Notes: a model not told the origin generated them from the sequence alone. A DNA stretch of 64,000 nt from Norana najaformis (GCA_964023275.1 OZ029917.1:29340005-29404004), one strand, 5' to 3'. Shown: positions 10,266 to 22,050, numbered from the stretch's first letter. Made by a program: numbers and translations.

Positions 10266-12680
10266 ATGTGGAACATACAAACACTTCAAAGTGTCAAGAA
10301 ACCTAAGCTATTGAGAAGGGACATTAGAAGATACAACTGTAATATAGTGGGAATAGTAGAGATGCGATGGACAGGATCCAGTGAAATGAATGGTGGAAAG
10401 ATTATCTGGTCCAGAGAGGATAAGGATCACTCAAAGGGTCTGGGCTTCCTACTAGGCATAAGAGCAAGAGAGGCCATAATTGGCTACAACCCAGCAAATG
10501 CTAGGATTACTGGGGCAAGATTTCAAGAAACTCCACTAAACATTACAATAATTTAGACCTATGCACCTACAGCAGACACTACTGAAGAAAGTATAGAGGA
10601 ATTCTATGAAACTCTGGAAAGAGTATTGGAAGACTTACCAAAAAAGATAAAAAGATTATCAAAGGCAACTGGAATTCAAAGGTGGGCAGTGACAACAGAG
10701 GATGGGAACTGGTAAAGGGCAGATATGGCTATGGGGATAGGAATGAGAGAGGACAGTGACTTCTTGAATTCATGACAAAGTACAATATGTGCATTTGCAG
10801 TACAAGATTTCAGCAAAAAGACTGCAGAAAACAGACTTGACTGGCACCAGACAGGAAGCATACAAACATGAATGACCTGATGCTTGAGAAGAGGCGACGG
10901 AAATCAGCAATTTGCAATTGCAACAGACCAGGAAACCGACATCTTTTCTGACCACAGCCTGGTTATGGCTAGATCTGTAGTGCGGTTGAAGCGAACACTG
11001 GGACATAAGAAAACTGGAAATTGAGCCACTGAGGAGAACGGAGGTGATGAAGGGATACACGAAAGAGTTAGAACAGGATTGAGGCACAATGTACAACAGG
11101 AGAAATAGACTTGAGTAGGCGAGTCACCCAGCTCAATGCAACAGTACAGGGAGCAATGATGGCAGCTTGACATTTGTGTATGACACAGACCTAATTGCCA
11201 AACATTAAGGAGAAAGCAGTACAAACCATGAATCACAGAGACCACACTGGAAATGGGCGAAGCAGAAGCGAGAAATGAAGCAAAGAGAGCAGGAATCAGA
11301 TGAAAGAGCTTTGGAATACAGAAGACAGTGTAACAAGGTCAGAAAAGCAGCCAGAAGAGACAAGGACAAGCAGGCCTGGTTGAAAGAACGGTTGAAATCT
11401 ATTAATCAGTATGCAGGAAAGAACAACTGCAGAGAATCATAGATTCAGCAAACAGATCAACTGGGAATGGAAACCATGTCAATCTGCAATTAAAAACAAG
11501 ATGGACAACACTATGCAGAGCAACGAAGAAATACGGAATTGATGGACAGAATGTTGCAGGGATATACCATGATGATGGAACAGATGACACAGTGATTGGA
11601 GAGCTGGAAGATATATTACCACCAACATAAAAGGATAAAGAAAATGACAATCTTCTGGAAGAAGTTGAAGTGGCTATAAGAAAACTGAAAACAAATGGAT
11701 GGCATCACTGGGGAGGTCATCAAGGTAGGAGAAGATCTATTTGCTAAAGAGATTCACAGTATAGGCAATCGAACCTGGTATTAAGGAAGAATTCCGGAAG
11801 ACTGGACATGCTCCATCATAATAACCATGACAAAAAAGGTGATCCAACTAAGAGCGGTAATTATAGAACAAAAACACTGCTAAATCACGTGCGAAGTTCT
11901 ATCAGAACAGCTTAAACCACAAATCGAGGCACATTTGGATAAGGAAAAGGCACAATTCAGGAAAGACTGTAATATGATACAACAGATACTGATCCTCAGG
12001 TTGATGGCAGAACAAATGAAAAGAAACAGTAAACTTATCTATAACTGCTCTGCAGACTTCCACAAAGCTTTTAACTCCATCAAACACAACATCATACAAG
12101 CGATGTTGAAATCATTTGAAGTTGGAAGTAAGCTGTTGATCCACAGTATATGCAGAAGTCAGCAGTCTGAGTGGGCAAGGAGCTTGGAGACTGGTTCAGA
12201 ACTACAACAAGCACAACACAGGGAGACCCATTCACCCCAATGATATTCATCACATACTTTGTGTGAGTAATGTACAGTATAACAGACAATTGAATGGGAA
12301 TCACAGTCCATGGAATCAAAATCAACAACCTAACATTTGTGGATGACACAGACCTAATTGCCAAATAAAGAAAGGTTATTCAGAAAAACGAGGAAATTCT
12401 ATACACAGAAGGATAGAATACGAGATTAAAAATTAACATCAGTAAGACAAAGTTGATATTTGGTGTTGAGGAGAATGAGATCCCAGTGGAAGTAGGCGGT
12501 GAAAAGACCAAAATTGTGGGCGCATTTGTTTATTTTGGAAGCCTGCTGGCATGGGACAATGACTGTACCAAGGAGATAAAGGAAAGAATAGCAAAAGCAA
12601 GCAGAGCAATGGTGGGTTTCAAGAACATCCGTAGAAGCAGGGAGATTAGCATGCACACCAAAGTGAAACTTATCTAATCT
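10266..12680 (+). pseudogene. RTE-type LINE, endonuclease and reverse transcriptase remnant
   Basis: The apurinic endonuclease starts at 10266 with WNIQTLQSVKKPKLLRRDI, IVGIVEMRWTG and GLGFLLGIRAREAIIGY, the CFDP2-like pattern of RTE LINEs. After frameshifts an EN tail and a basic linker follow (near 11250-11400, EYRRQCNKVRKAARRDK). RT then appears at 11935-12250 (RKDCNMIQQILILRLMAEQM, NCSADFHKAFNSIKHNII), with the FADDT-equivalent region near 12333 (FVDDT) and the C-terminal thumb-like DNDCTKEIKERIAKAS up to 12670. Many stops are present. The 3' end is replaced by the tail of an opposite-strand L2 LINE at about 12676. Confidence 0.75.
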
Positions 12681-14600
12681 AATCTAAACACTTCTAAAGC
12701 ACCACTGTAATAATGCTCCAGGCATCAGTTGATGGTCACTGCTAAGCAAAATCGTTGGCTATGGTAAATCTGGTCGAAAAGCCAAGGGGGAATCCAGAAG
12801 ACAACAAAGACAGCCTATGCAGGAAAGCGTTCAGGAAGGGTGGGTTTTTAGACCAGATCTGAAGGCTAGAACAGATTTTGCAGAGTGAACATTAGCCAGA
12901 AGAGAGTTCCAGAGTCTAGGGCCAGCGACAGAAAAGGCACGCTTGCAGAGAGCTTCTTGTCCAAGGAATAGTCAGATTTAGACAGTCAGAAGACCTGGTT
13001 GAGTACAGACAAGTCTTGGAAGTCAGTACCGAGTGAAGACAGTGAGGTTGGCTGACATTTAACAACAAGTTCAAGAAGTTTAGTAATAAAATCAAGTTTG
13101 AGATTGGTCAGTAGCTTGACATAGTTTCAGCATCCAAAGATGGTTTCTTCAGCAAGGGGTGGACAAATGCATGAAAGAAACACGATGGGAAGGAGCCATC
13201 AGCAAGTGACCGATTGATTAATGTCAAGATGGTGGTACCAAGCATATCAAAGCAGCTTTTGAGAAAGTGATTAGATATTGCATCTAGGAGGCACGGTTGT
13301 CAGGAGATGAGAAAACAGTCGACTGGATTTCACCCAAGGTTGCTGAAGTAAGAGAATCAAAAGTAGGCGGGGAGTGATCAGGAGATGAAAAGCCATTTGA
13401 TAGTGGAATACCAAAGAATTCTAGCTTGATGTCGCATATCTTCTAACCAAAGAATTTAATGAAAGCATCAGCCCATGCAGATAGTGAGGAGACTTTGGGT
13501 AGTATGGATGGTGTTTTCCTGTGGAGTAACTTATTGAAGGCCTGCCAAAGGGACATTGGGCAAGATGAGTTTTCTGAAATTAAATTTGTGAGATAGGAGG
13601 ATTTGGCCTTGAACATTTGGTTACAAACAATTTTACAATGCTCTTTGACATGTGCATGATAAAAGGGAAGTCATGAGCAGCGCCATATGTGTTCAAGTCA
13701 GCTACATTTTCGTCAAGCTTCAGCAATTTCAGAGTTAAACCAAGGCTTCAAGTCATAATGTATAACCTTCTTGGATTTAAGGGGAATGTGCCTATCAAGA
13801 AGTCTGGTTAGAACAGATTGGAGTTGACGAGACACTGTCTGCATCTGAAAACAGTTTTGAGTCAGAAGAAGGAAGCGATGAGCAGACGTAATTCTTTAAA
13901 ATCAGGGTATCTAGTTGGTGCCAGTGTCTGAAAGTGATACAGTGTAATTAGGTAGTGGTTTGGTAGGAAAAGAGATGGAAGCAGCAATGGCAAGGTGATT
14001 GGAAAGATAAGTTTCTTTAGACAAGACATCTTCAATTAAATTACACTCAGATCTTGTCACTAGGAGATCCAGGGCACCTTTAGCATGTGTAGACAAGGCT
14101 ATGTGCTGCATAAGATCAAAAGAAGTCAAGAGTTCATCAAAGATAGTAGGGATGGGATCATTTTAATTGACATGAATGTTGAAGTTCCTCATTATGACTA
14201 GTTCAGTCAGAAATTAGATTAGGGCCCCCAAAATAGAAATTTGTTAAAGAAATCCATTAGAGAAAGTAACAGAGGTCGATAGAAGGTATAGGGAGGACAG
14301 ATCTGGACAAAGGCAAGAAGGATTTTCAGAGTGTAATGTGTTTGTTTCCCGTGCTTACAGTGGCAATTAGAGCTTCAAAAAACATTGGAGATGGCATTGG
14401 AGGACAGATCTGGACAAAGGCAAGAAGGATTTGTAAAGGAAAACTAATCCACCACCACTTTTCAGAGCTATGGGGCAGGGTTCAACTCAATATCACCAAC
14501 AAGAAGTAAGAGAATAAGGATACGCACTAGTACATCATTATGTTTTTTAAATGATAACTGTGACTTTTGCCATGTAAGACAGTTCAGTCTTGGAAGAGAA
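12676..14600 (-). pseudogene. L2-type LINE, antisense, RT core deleted
   Basis: Read from 14600 downward: a 2A-like motif VGDIELNPAP near 14500, endonuclease pieces (TSFDLMQHIALSTHAKGALD and LLVTRSECNLIEDV at 14129-13911), and a linker (LLDRHIPLKSKKVIHYDLKP; AKSSYLTNLISENSS; LWQAFNKLLHRKTPS). Next comes the RT entry (GSFPSCFFHAFVHPLLKKPS), then a jump to the C-terminus CKRAFSVAGPRLWNSLLANV near 12990-12900. The 3' end carries TTAGATTAGATTAGA at about 12690-12676, an L2-like short-repeat tail. RT catalytic blocks are missing. It abuts the RTE LINE tail. Confidence 0.75.
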
Positions 14601-16200
14601 TCAGTTTGGCAGTAAACAACAATCAAGAAAAGGGAACACAGTAGAAGGAAAAAGTATCATTATTATGCTTGAAAACTTCACAAGAATGGCAAAAAACTGA
14701 TAGTTGACCTATTATTATAGGTATGGAGAAAATGCATAACCGGCAGGCAAGAACAGTCAATGAAATGAGGTATAGCACAGCTCTCTAACCTGACAGCATA
14801 TATCTGCCTGATTGATGAGAAACAAACAACATAAGCCAGTCATAAAAGTTGCGATGGCCAAAACCAAATTGTACAATTTTTGCAAGCAGGTAAACATGAA
14901 GTTGTAAACTTTGTATCTGATTGTATTTGTGGCCCTCTTGGAAGCTGTAGTTCTCCTTCAGCTGACCCCCCCCCCCTTAGATTCTGACATGGCACCAAAA
15001 TTGACCACGAAACCTGGCTTTTGCAGACTTTATTTTATACAGCACCAGTGAATAAGCTGGTCTCCCTGATTTGCCTGTTTATGGCACTCAGAAATTTCTT
15101 AGATTTATATTTATGTTTACATCTGTTCACAAAATGTTGCGCCAACAGTGGTGACACACTTCCCTGTTTTCAGTTTAAACAACCATTCTATTTGATCATG
15201 GTCAGGTCAGGAGCACCTCTGCTGAGTTTCTCTTCGAGTTGCATTATGTAGGTTTTATTACATTTACAATAACAGTTACAATAGCCTGGGACATGTGCTC
15301 TGCAGTCCATCAAGTACATTTAGAAAAGGCCCATGCCATCTCGTTAATAGTTTCTTAACAAAAAAAGTCGGAACTAATAAAGATTTCCCCAAGAGAGACG
15401 TTTTGCAGAACTAGCATTCTTTGTGTGGAATGGGCTATTCAATAATAACCCAGAACAGGATCTTTCCAAGACCACCTTATACACTTGTTTTCAATTGCAA
15501 AATTTAAGTGTTTCTTACAAAATGCATTGAAATAGTGGTTTGCAGGGGGAAAGACTGTTTTGTGGGATTTCGCTAGTGTGCATAACGGATAGTGATACGA
15601 CTGGGGGTTCATGATGTGTGAAGCACAAACGTGTCTCTTGGAAATGAGCATATTACTTTATCTGGTTTACCTTCAATATTTCTTACCATTAAGTCCGAAG
15701 CACTTAGATAATTAATTTAAAGGGTTGCAGCAGCGATGTGGTTAGTGCGTTTTGGGGTCTTGTGGTCTGTTAAGCGTTTGCGTTTCCAGGTTTGGTGTCC
15801 AGTATATAAACATAAAATTTTCACTGATTTCTTAATGTATGGAAACTTGACGCATGCTGACATGAAGCTGTGTAAACTTTGAGTTTACCTGGAATTACAG
15901 CGAAAAGTAACGATGAACAGTTTACTTTATAGCCTACCTTGACTTTGATTGGCCATTCTGGTAGTCGTTAAGCATTCATCTGGTGCAACTATTAAACGGT
16001 AACTTTATATATATGTCCACGCGATATTTGCAATTACCACTGACTAATAAACTAAACTCAATCACCGTCAGTATATCTTTATACACGTCACCGCTGCGCT
16101 GTTAATTCGCTGGATCGCGAGTAATTACAACCAGGTGAGCAACACCTGAAAATTGGCAAAGTAAGTAAGTTGGCAGTTTCGAAATCTCGTACTACTTCGG
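14600..16200. other. Spacer without recognised gene
   Basis: AT-rich sequence with scattered chance ORFs. There is a C11 homopolymer near 14970. A GTGGTTAGTGCG at about 15740 vaguely recalls a tRNA A box, but no B box or tail supports a SINE. Confidence 0.5.
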
Positions 16201-17370
16201 TGTCCATAATTGTGTGAATATTTTTCTATTTAAAGATCACATCCAAAGAACCAGTAAGACCACGACCCCATCTGTGTTTGAAGGCCAAGCCATGAGCTTG
16301 CCAGACCAAGACCAAAGCATCTCTATTCTAGTCCGACGAAATTTCCTTTTCCTGGAAAATCTACTGCTTGCCGTTTCTCCCTCTCTTCATTCACAATTTC
16401 TCATATCCCACTATCCCTCCTCTTTGGCATTTCTTCTCAACTTCTTCCACGATCTCTCCATCTCCAGACTCCTGCTCACTCTCTAATTTATTACATTTCC
16501 CTTGCTTTCTGTTTATCCCTCTCGCTCCCTCCACTCTCCCCTCCATCTTCTCCAACCACCCCTCCGCTCTCCAATCTCCCCTCCTCCATTCTCCTCTCCT
16601 GTCTCTTCCTCTCTAAATCTCCCATACCAACTTTCCCTCCTCTTTTGCGGCCTCTTCCGCTGCCGGTCCCTATCCTCGCCTCAGATTGAGAAGTCGGCTA
16701 TTCTATTGGGAGACAGGGAACCAGCGTCGCGGCGTCTGAGCTTTCTCTTTATAATCTATGTTTTCTCACTTTTGGCTTTTCTTCTGAATTTGTTAGTTTT
16801 CCTTTCTTACCGGATATGTGTTCTTTCTTTCGTTCCAGTTTATTTCAACCTTTTATCAACTTAAGACTCGCCTACATTTTTGTCCTCTTCATGCACCCAT
16901 TGTTCTCCTCGTGTCTCTACCTTCCACCACTAATCATCTAATGCTCACGTCATCTTAGATCTTACATTTCTCACATAATGTATCTATCAATCATTCTTCT
17001 TTATTTTCGCTTGATGACTGCCTTCCATATCATTTGCCGACCCTCCCACACCGGCTTGCCCTACATAATTCCATCATCCAAACATTTTACTGCCCCCAAT
17101 TTGGCACTGCGACTATGCAATATGGACATATGTCTTTTATTCCTTTATCGTTCTTCCTAACTTCATCTGTAGACGACCACCGCGGTACCTTACCCGCCAT
17201 ACCATTTTCTACATACTGAACCTACTATGCGAGGAATCCACCCAAATCGTGGCCCATTAGATCTTCATTCATGTCCTCCTGCCCACCTCCTTCTACCTAT
17301 CCACCTGCTCCTCCTTCCAGAACGTCATCCTTCAGCATAATTTACAATACTCTGAATACTAAATACTCTA
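16200..17370. other. Pyrimidine-rich region, probably 5' part of the following L2 LINE
   Basis: The stretch 16370-17340 is strongly C/T biased on the plus strand, so long open frames there (for example 16502-16864) are composition artefacts. It leads without a break into a clear L2 endonuclease, so it may be the LINE 5' UTR or a decayed first ORF. Confidence 0.4.
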
Positions 17371-17379
17371 AATACACTT

Positions 17380-18540
17380 TTTAATGTGCAACAGTTACGC
17401 CAAATACAGACAGCAGCCGCTTCTTAATTTGCGCGCAAAATATTTTATAAGCATTGCATCTTTCACATTTAAAAGAAATTAATTATATAGCTCTCTCCTC
17501 TCACCCGCCTGACATATTTGCCTTGTCTGAAACCTGGTTCAATTTAAACACAACTCTTGCTCAATGTGATGACTACAGTATATTCCTCCTATCTACAATC
17601 TTTACAGTAGGCTACACCTCGTCCTTGTAAATCATCTATCTCTTCCAACATAGGCCCAACTGGTGGTTGCATTGCCTTTCTGACCCGGGAACCTGACACA
17701 TTCTTGACTCTTCGGGTTACTGCTTCCGTACGTTTGAATGAACTTCCTCCACAAATCTTGCTATCTTTAATGTACATGTATATCGCCATCCAGCCTCCTC
17801 TCCATGTTCAAGTCTTCCATCGGTCTTCTTTAAAGAACTTACCCCCTCTTTTCCACTGCCGCCACTACACCTCATGAATTTCTTTTTACAGGTGACTCGA
17901 TATACATGTCGATAACCCCTCTGTCACGCTTGATTCTAAATTTCTCATCCTATTATCTTCAACTAATTTGGTTTAGCATGTCGAATTCCCCATCCACATT
18001 CACAATCACAAGCTCGACCTTAGTATCACATCATCATTCTCCAGTCTATCACCTGATATATCTTTCTCTTTTGACGTACCTTCTGATTTTTTATTCCATC
18101 TTTATACGTCTTAACTTTCTTCCGACTTCACGTCCTGATCCTGTCTTTCATTCTTTTCGTCGCAAGTTCAGTAGACATTTGAAACCGTTGTTCAAGATAT
18201 CTCCTGCTCGGACCTTGCTTTAAATCCACCATCCTCCCTTGATGACTTTCTCTCTTCACACAACACCACTCTTTACATTATTCTTGACAAAGATGCACAT
18301 ATCATGACCATATCCAGCTATAACTCTACAATCCTTGGTACAGGTCTTAAAATCTTTCCGGAGACGCCTTGAACGCGCTTAAAACGCATTTTTAATGCTC
18401 AGCTTCTATCAGCCCTGAAATCTGTCACAAATAAATACTGTATCATCACCTTCTTGCTGCTGCTAAAAAGAGATTTTAGTTCACTCCCGATCCTCTATCC
18501 CCGTCTTCTCTGGAAAACCATAAAACAACGCCTACACGGT
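17380..18540 (+). pseudogene. L2-type LINE endonuclease part
   Basis: The plus strand reads HPPDIFALSETWFNLNTTLA at 17500-17560, the L2 endonuclease signature containing the catalytic Glu of ETW. Diverged middle segments follow. The post-EN linker near 18260-18540 reads ICHKILYHHLLAAAKKRF in pieces and ends in LLWKTIKQRLHG. No RT follows: the sequence passes directly into a Pim-like kinase between 18520 and 18548. Frameshifts and stops are common. Confidence 0.65.
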
Positions 18541-19366
18541 AGAACATGTGATTGGGTGCGGGGAAATGGGACTGTTTACGCCGGCGCGAAGAAGGTTGAC
18601 TGGTTGCCATAAGCACATAAATGGAAAAAGTGGCAGGCAGAATTTGGGTGGATGGCACACTTATTCCGTTTTAAATCTACGTTATGCAAAAGGCTACCCA
18701 CTTCAAAGGCGTCATACGGCTGCTAGATTATCATGAAACACCCGATAGGTTGATACTGGTGATGGAGGAGCAGCCAGGTTGAGTAGGCCTTTTTGAATAC
18801 ATTACTGATTGTGGTTCTTTGTCTGAGCAGGAAACCAGACAATTTCTAAGGCCGATTGTCATGACAATCACGGCATTACATGCGGCTGGTGTGGTGCATG
18901 GAGACATCACATATGAAAACATTTTGGTCAACCTGGACACCAAGCAGATGATGCTTATAGACTTTGGCTCCTCCATTCTTCTTAATGGGGCAGCTCATAC
19001 CGACTTTGGAGGTATACGCGTCTACAGTCCTCCAGAATGGATAAAGTACCGGGAATACACAGCTGTCCCAGCCACTGTCTGGTCCCTTGGAATACTGTTG
19101 TATGATATGGTCTGTGGTGACATTCCCTTTGAGGGAGACGATCAAATTTTACAGGCTGAGCTGGCCTTCCACAGTCCAGTCTCTCCTGAAGTGAGAAATT
19201 TGATTCAGCTCTGCCTGGCTCGTGACCCTTTAGAGCGTCCTTCCTTAGAGGACCTTCTAAGTCATCCTTGGATGCAGATGCCATGCGTGGATTCGAAGCT
19301 AGTCGTCAATGATGGTTCAGCTCCAAAGGACCACATTCTGGCCAGTATTCCTGCTGACCTGGGGTA
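18530..19366 (+). pseudogene. Pim-like serine/threonine kinase, intronless and decayed
   Basis: A nearly whole kinase domain is readable in order: YTVEHVIGCG and GTVYAGAKKVDWLP (glycine loop), a VAIK-like ATP-lysine area near 18605 damaged by frameshifts, VDGTLIPF then a stop (TAA at 18672) where Glu is expected, ATHFKGVIRLLDYHE, a second stop (TGA at 18780), FEYITDCGSLSEQE, VVHGDITYENILVNLD, MLIDFGSSILL, VYSPPEWIKYREY, VWSLGILLYDMVCGDIPFE and ARDPLERPSLEDLLSHPWM. The last half is open for 182 codons but has no ATG start. The HRD arginine is Gly and the catalytic-loop lysine is Thr; DFG is intact. The family match (VYSPPEWI, CGDIPFE) is Pim. Absence of introns suggests a retrocopy. A GTTAGAGTGGG hairpin (19382-19444) follows. 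Confidence 0.8.
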
Positions 19367-19639
19367 AATAGGAAACCGGCCCCCACTCTAACGATTAAAT
19401 ACTTCTTCACAAGAAGGGGGCATCCGAGCTGTAGTTAGAGTGGGATCTGTGTAAAAGTAGTTCAATTCGCATAATGGCGGTGATTCGTGACTTTTGCGAA
19501 TTATTTATTTGGTTACAGAGAAAGTTTATCTTCTTTTGGATTGTATTCCAGTTTCGCAGTTATCTGTAACCTGTTACCGAGAAGTGGTCTTTTTGTTCGA
19601 TATGGAATTGTATGGTGTTAGCAGTGATTAATTTGATCC

Positions 19640-20555
19640 AACAGTTGCTGCATGTTTGCATGGGTTTATGTGCCAGTTCAAATGCTCAAGAGTTAAGCTA
19701 GTGGTAGTTAGGTTTACCAAAGACATAAACTGTAATTTCACATGCTGCCTGATTGAATGAAATTGCTCGCCATGCCTTGAGCACAATGCAAGACAAAAAG
19801 CGAACCAAAGTAAGTGTCCTGCCCCTTTCAAGTGACATTGTGAAGCTGAATGAAAACCTGAATAAGAAGGCATCAGGCACCCTGTCAAAAAATTTATGGC
19901 AAATGGAATTAGGTGCTTGTGGAATTGAGGAAACTTGGAGGCAATTGGCTGAAACAACTCTTGCACAAATCACTGTATTCAACAGTCGGCGGTAAGGAGA
20001 AGTCTCAAAGATGACCACTGAAGAGTGATCAGCCTGTCGTCTGATGCGATGGAAGCATTAAGTCCAGTTGAGCAGAGTCTGTGTAAAACGTTTGTTCGGG
20101 TTGAAGTAAAACTGTTCCTGTGTTATTGCTTCAAAAAATGCAAACATCACTCGAGCTGCTGATGAAGTACCGTGCTGCAGCTAGAATCCGAATCAATAAC
20201 TGCTACACTTTTGCCTACAGATGTCAAAGTCCTGCGAGGCTCGGGCGCTGTAAGAAATGCTGCCAGCTTCTGTGAAGCCAAAATCCTGTTCACGCTCAGA
20301 TCGACAAACTTGCAGAAACATGTTGCCATGCTCAGTCACTCTAATTCTAAAAGCTTGACTTGCTTGCTTAGTATATGGGGCATGATATGTAAGAGTAGAC
20401 AGACTGCCAAATGATGTTCTTCAAATATCTAAGTTAGCTAAATTGTTTATTCTCATGGATTGTGGCCAGCTTCCCTCTCAGTAAGGAAAGTCATTGGATG
20501 AATTGCTTGTGGATGTTTCTGCTGGCTTTGATACAGTTGGTAAGTTGGTTTGGAC
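19640..20555 (+). pseudogene. Crypton-like tyrosine recombinase family, plus-strand copy
   Basis: Read across frames: RHALSTMQDKKRTKVSVLPL, SSDIVKLNENLNKK, EETWRQLAETTLAQITVFNS then RR and GEVSKMT, EALSPVEQSLCKTFVRVEV, LRGSGAVRNAASFCE, LRSTNLQKHVAMLSHSN, a YMGHD motif near 20375, and QISKLAKLFILMDCGQLP at 20430-20480. This order (FNRRR-GEVSKM, then R..KH..TLSQ, then MGHDIR-type motif) matches a widespread metazoan family of uncharacterised proteins resembling tyrosine recombinases of Crypton elements. That relation is from memory and not aligned. Several frameshifts are present. It faces a second copy on the minus strand. Confidence 0.5.
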
Positions 20556-22050
20556 TATTTTACACAGACTCTGCTCAGTAGGAGCTTCAGATAACAGGTT
20601 TTATGTTCATACTCTTCAGTGGTCATCTTTCAGACTTCTCCTTGCCGCCGTCTATTGAATATAATGAATTGCACAAGAGTTGGTCTCAGCCAACTGCCTC
20701 CAAGTTTCTTCAATTCCACAACCATTTAATTCCATTTGCCCTAACAACACAGTTAGGGCAAATGGAATTAAATGGTTGTGGAATTGAAGAAACTTGGAGG
20801 CAGTTGGCTGAGACCAACTCTTGTGCAATTCATTATATTCAATAGACGGCGGCAAGGAGAAGTCTGAAAGATGACCACTGAAGAGTATGAACATAAAACC
20901 AGGCTGCGTGATGTCTTATTCAGGTATTCATTCAGCTTGACAACATCACTTGGAAGGGGCAGGTTACTTTGTTTTACTTTTTATCTTACAATGTACTCAA
21001 AGCGTGGCGATCAATTTTATCACCCCACTTCATAATACAAAGCTCACTAAAGTAATCAGCACTCTTAATTCTGTCATCATCCTTCTGCTCAATTGCATTT
21101 CTTTTCACTATCTTCGCAGCTTGGTTAATGCAAGTCCAAGCTTCAAAGCCAACAATGGTTTGCTGTAAGTCATCGTTTGTTCCTGAAATCCGGCCAGAGC
21201 TTTTACAGTGATTAGGCACTGTTTGAATCACTCAGACATAATGAAGTCAGCAAAAGTAGCATTCCCAAGACCTTCCAGCTTACGTATTTTAACCAAAAAT
21301 CTTGTTACTTCACATACCTTATCCCTTATATAAATCTTGTTTGCATACCTTTCTTTACAGTTAATTTTGCAGCATAATCGACAATAAGACTGTATTTCTG
21401 GCAGCAAGCTTTGTGGTTTCATCAAGCATGCTAACAGCTCAAATACCTTTGCTAAAGTGTCTTTTGGTGGTGGCTGCCTTTCGACCTTTAACTTTTGTTT
21501 TCTCAAACTTACATTGATGTCTGTGAAAATCTTTTTTCAACTGCTAACAAAAACAGAATTCACATGGAACATAATCAGTTGCAACTGTTGCATGATTAGA
21601 CCTAGAAGTTTCCAAAATTCACCTTTTTGTTCACGAAGTACTTCTGTGTTGTACATATGATTTCCCAAATTCCTAAGTTAGATATTCCATATTGTTAGAT
21701 ATGCTTACATCTTTCTGCTTTGTCCTTTACAGAGGCAATCTCTACCACTTCACGCTCTTCTCGATGCTTTGTCAGCCAATGGTGCTGTATTTGTGTCTGT
21801 GGGATACCACAATAAAAGCAGTAATATAAGGTCTCTTTTCACAATACTGTTCTGTACAGTTTCTACTGGAAACTTGAACTGGATTTTCATTGCTCAACTG
21901 AGCAGGTTCACAGCTACGAATACTATTCGAAGAGGTATATGCTAGCTTCATATAGCTATCTTTGCTTTGTTTGCTTTCCATCTGATCGTCAGGTGCATTT
22001 TTAAACTTCCTAAAACATCTCTTTTGCTTCTTACCAGCAGACGTCATTTC
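20520..22050 (-). pseudogene. Crypton-like tyrosine recombinase family, minus-strand copy
   Basis: From 22050 downward the minus strand gives a basic N-terminus, a WLTKHREEREV zinc-finger-like piece near 21780 and LRNLGNHMYNTEVLREQKGE near 21660, where this family usually has a Cys/His region. These are followed by PPPKDTLAKVFELLACLMK, ANKIYIRDKVCEVTRFLVKI, ALAGFQEQT, LLALKLGLAL and KWGDKIDRHALSTL at 20990. After that come LPLPSDVVKLNEYLNK (about 20960-20910), then the palindrome, and finally APTEQSLCK near 20570. The N-terminal half, missing in the plus copy, is better preserved here. Frames are interrupted. Family identity is inferred from motif order shared with the convergent copy. Confidence 0.5.
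20597..20900. repeat. Palindrome with 149-bp arms and 6-bp loop
   Basis: Bases 20597-20745 are the reverse complement of 20752-20900, with AACACA between. Translating the two strands gives the same 80-residue open frame apart from the residues at the loop (…GIEETWRQLAETNSC…). Arm sequence derives from the middle of the Crypton-like gene, of which an ordinary, diverged copy lies at 19895-20020. Identity of the arms appears complete by eye, in strong contrast with the decayed surroundings. Confidence 0.9.

Noticed and set aside
16214..16864. Long plus-strand frames rich in Ser, Pro and Leu
   Set aside because: They follow from extreme C/T bias and overlap each other in several frames.
18819..19367. 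182-codon kinase frame as a functional gene
   Set aside because: It starts at TTG, the N-lobe lies in broken frames with two stops, and the catalytic-loop lysine and HRD arginine are changed; treated as a pseudogene.
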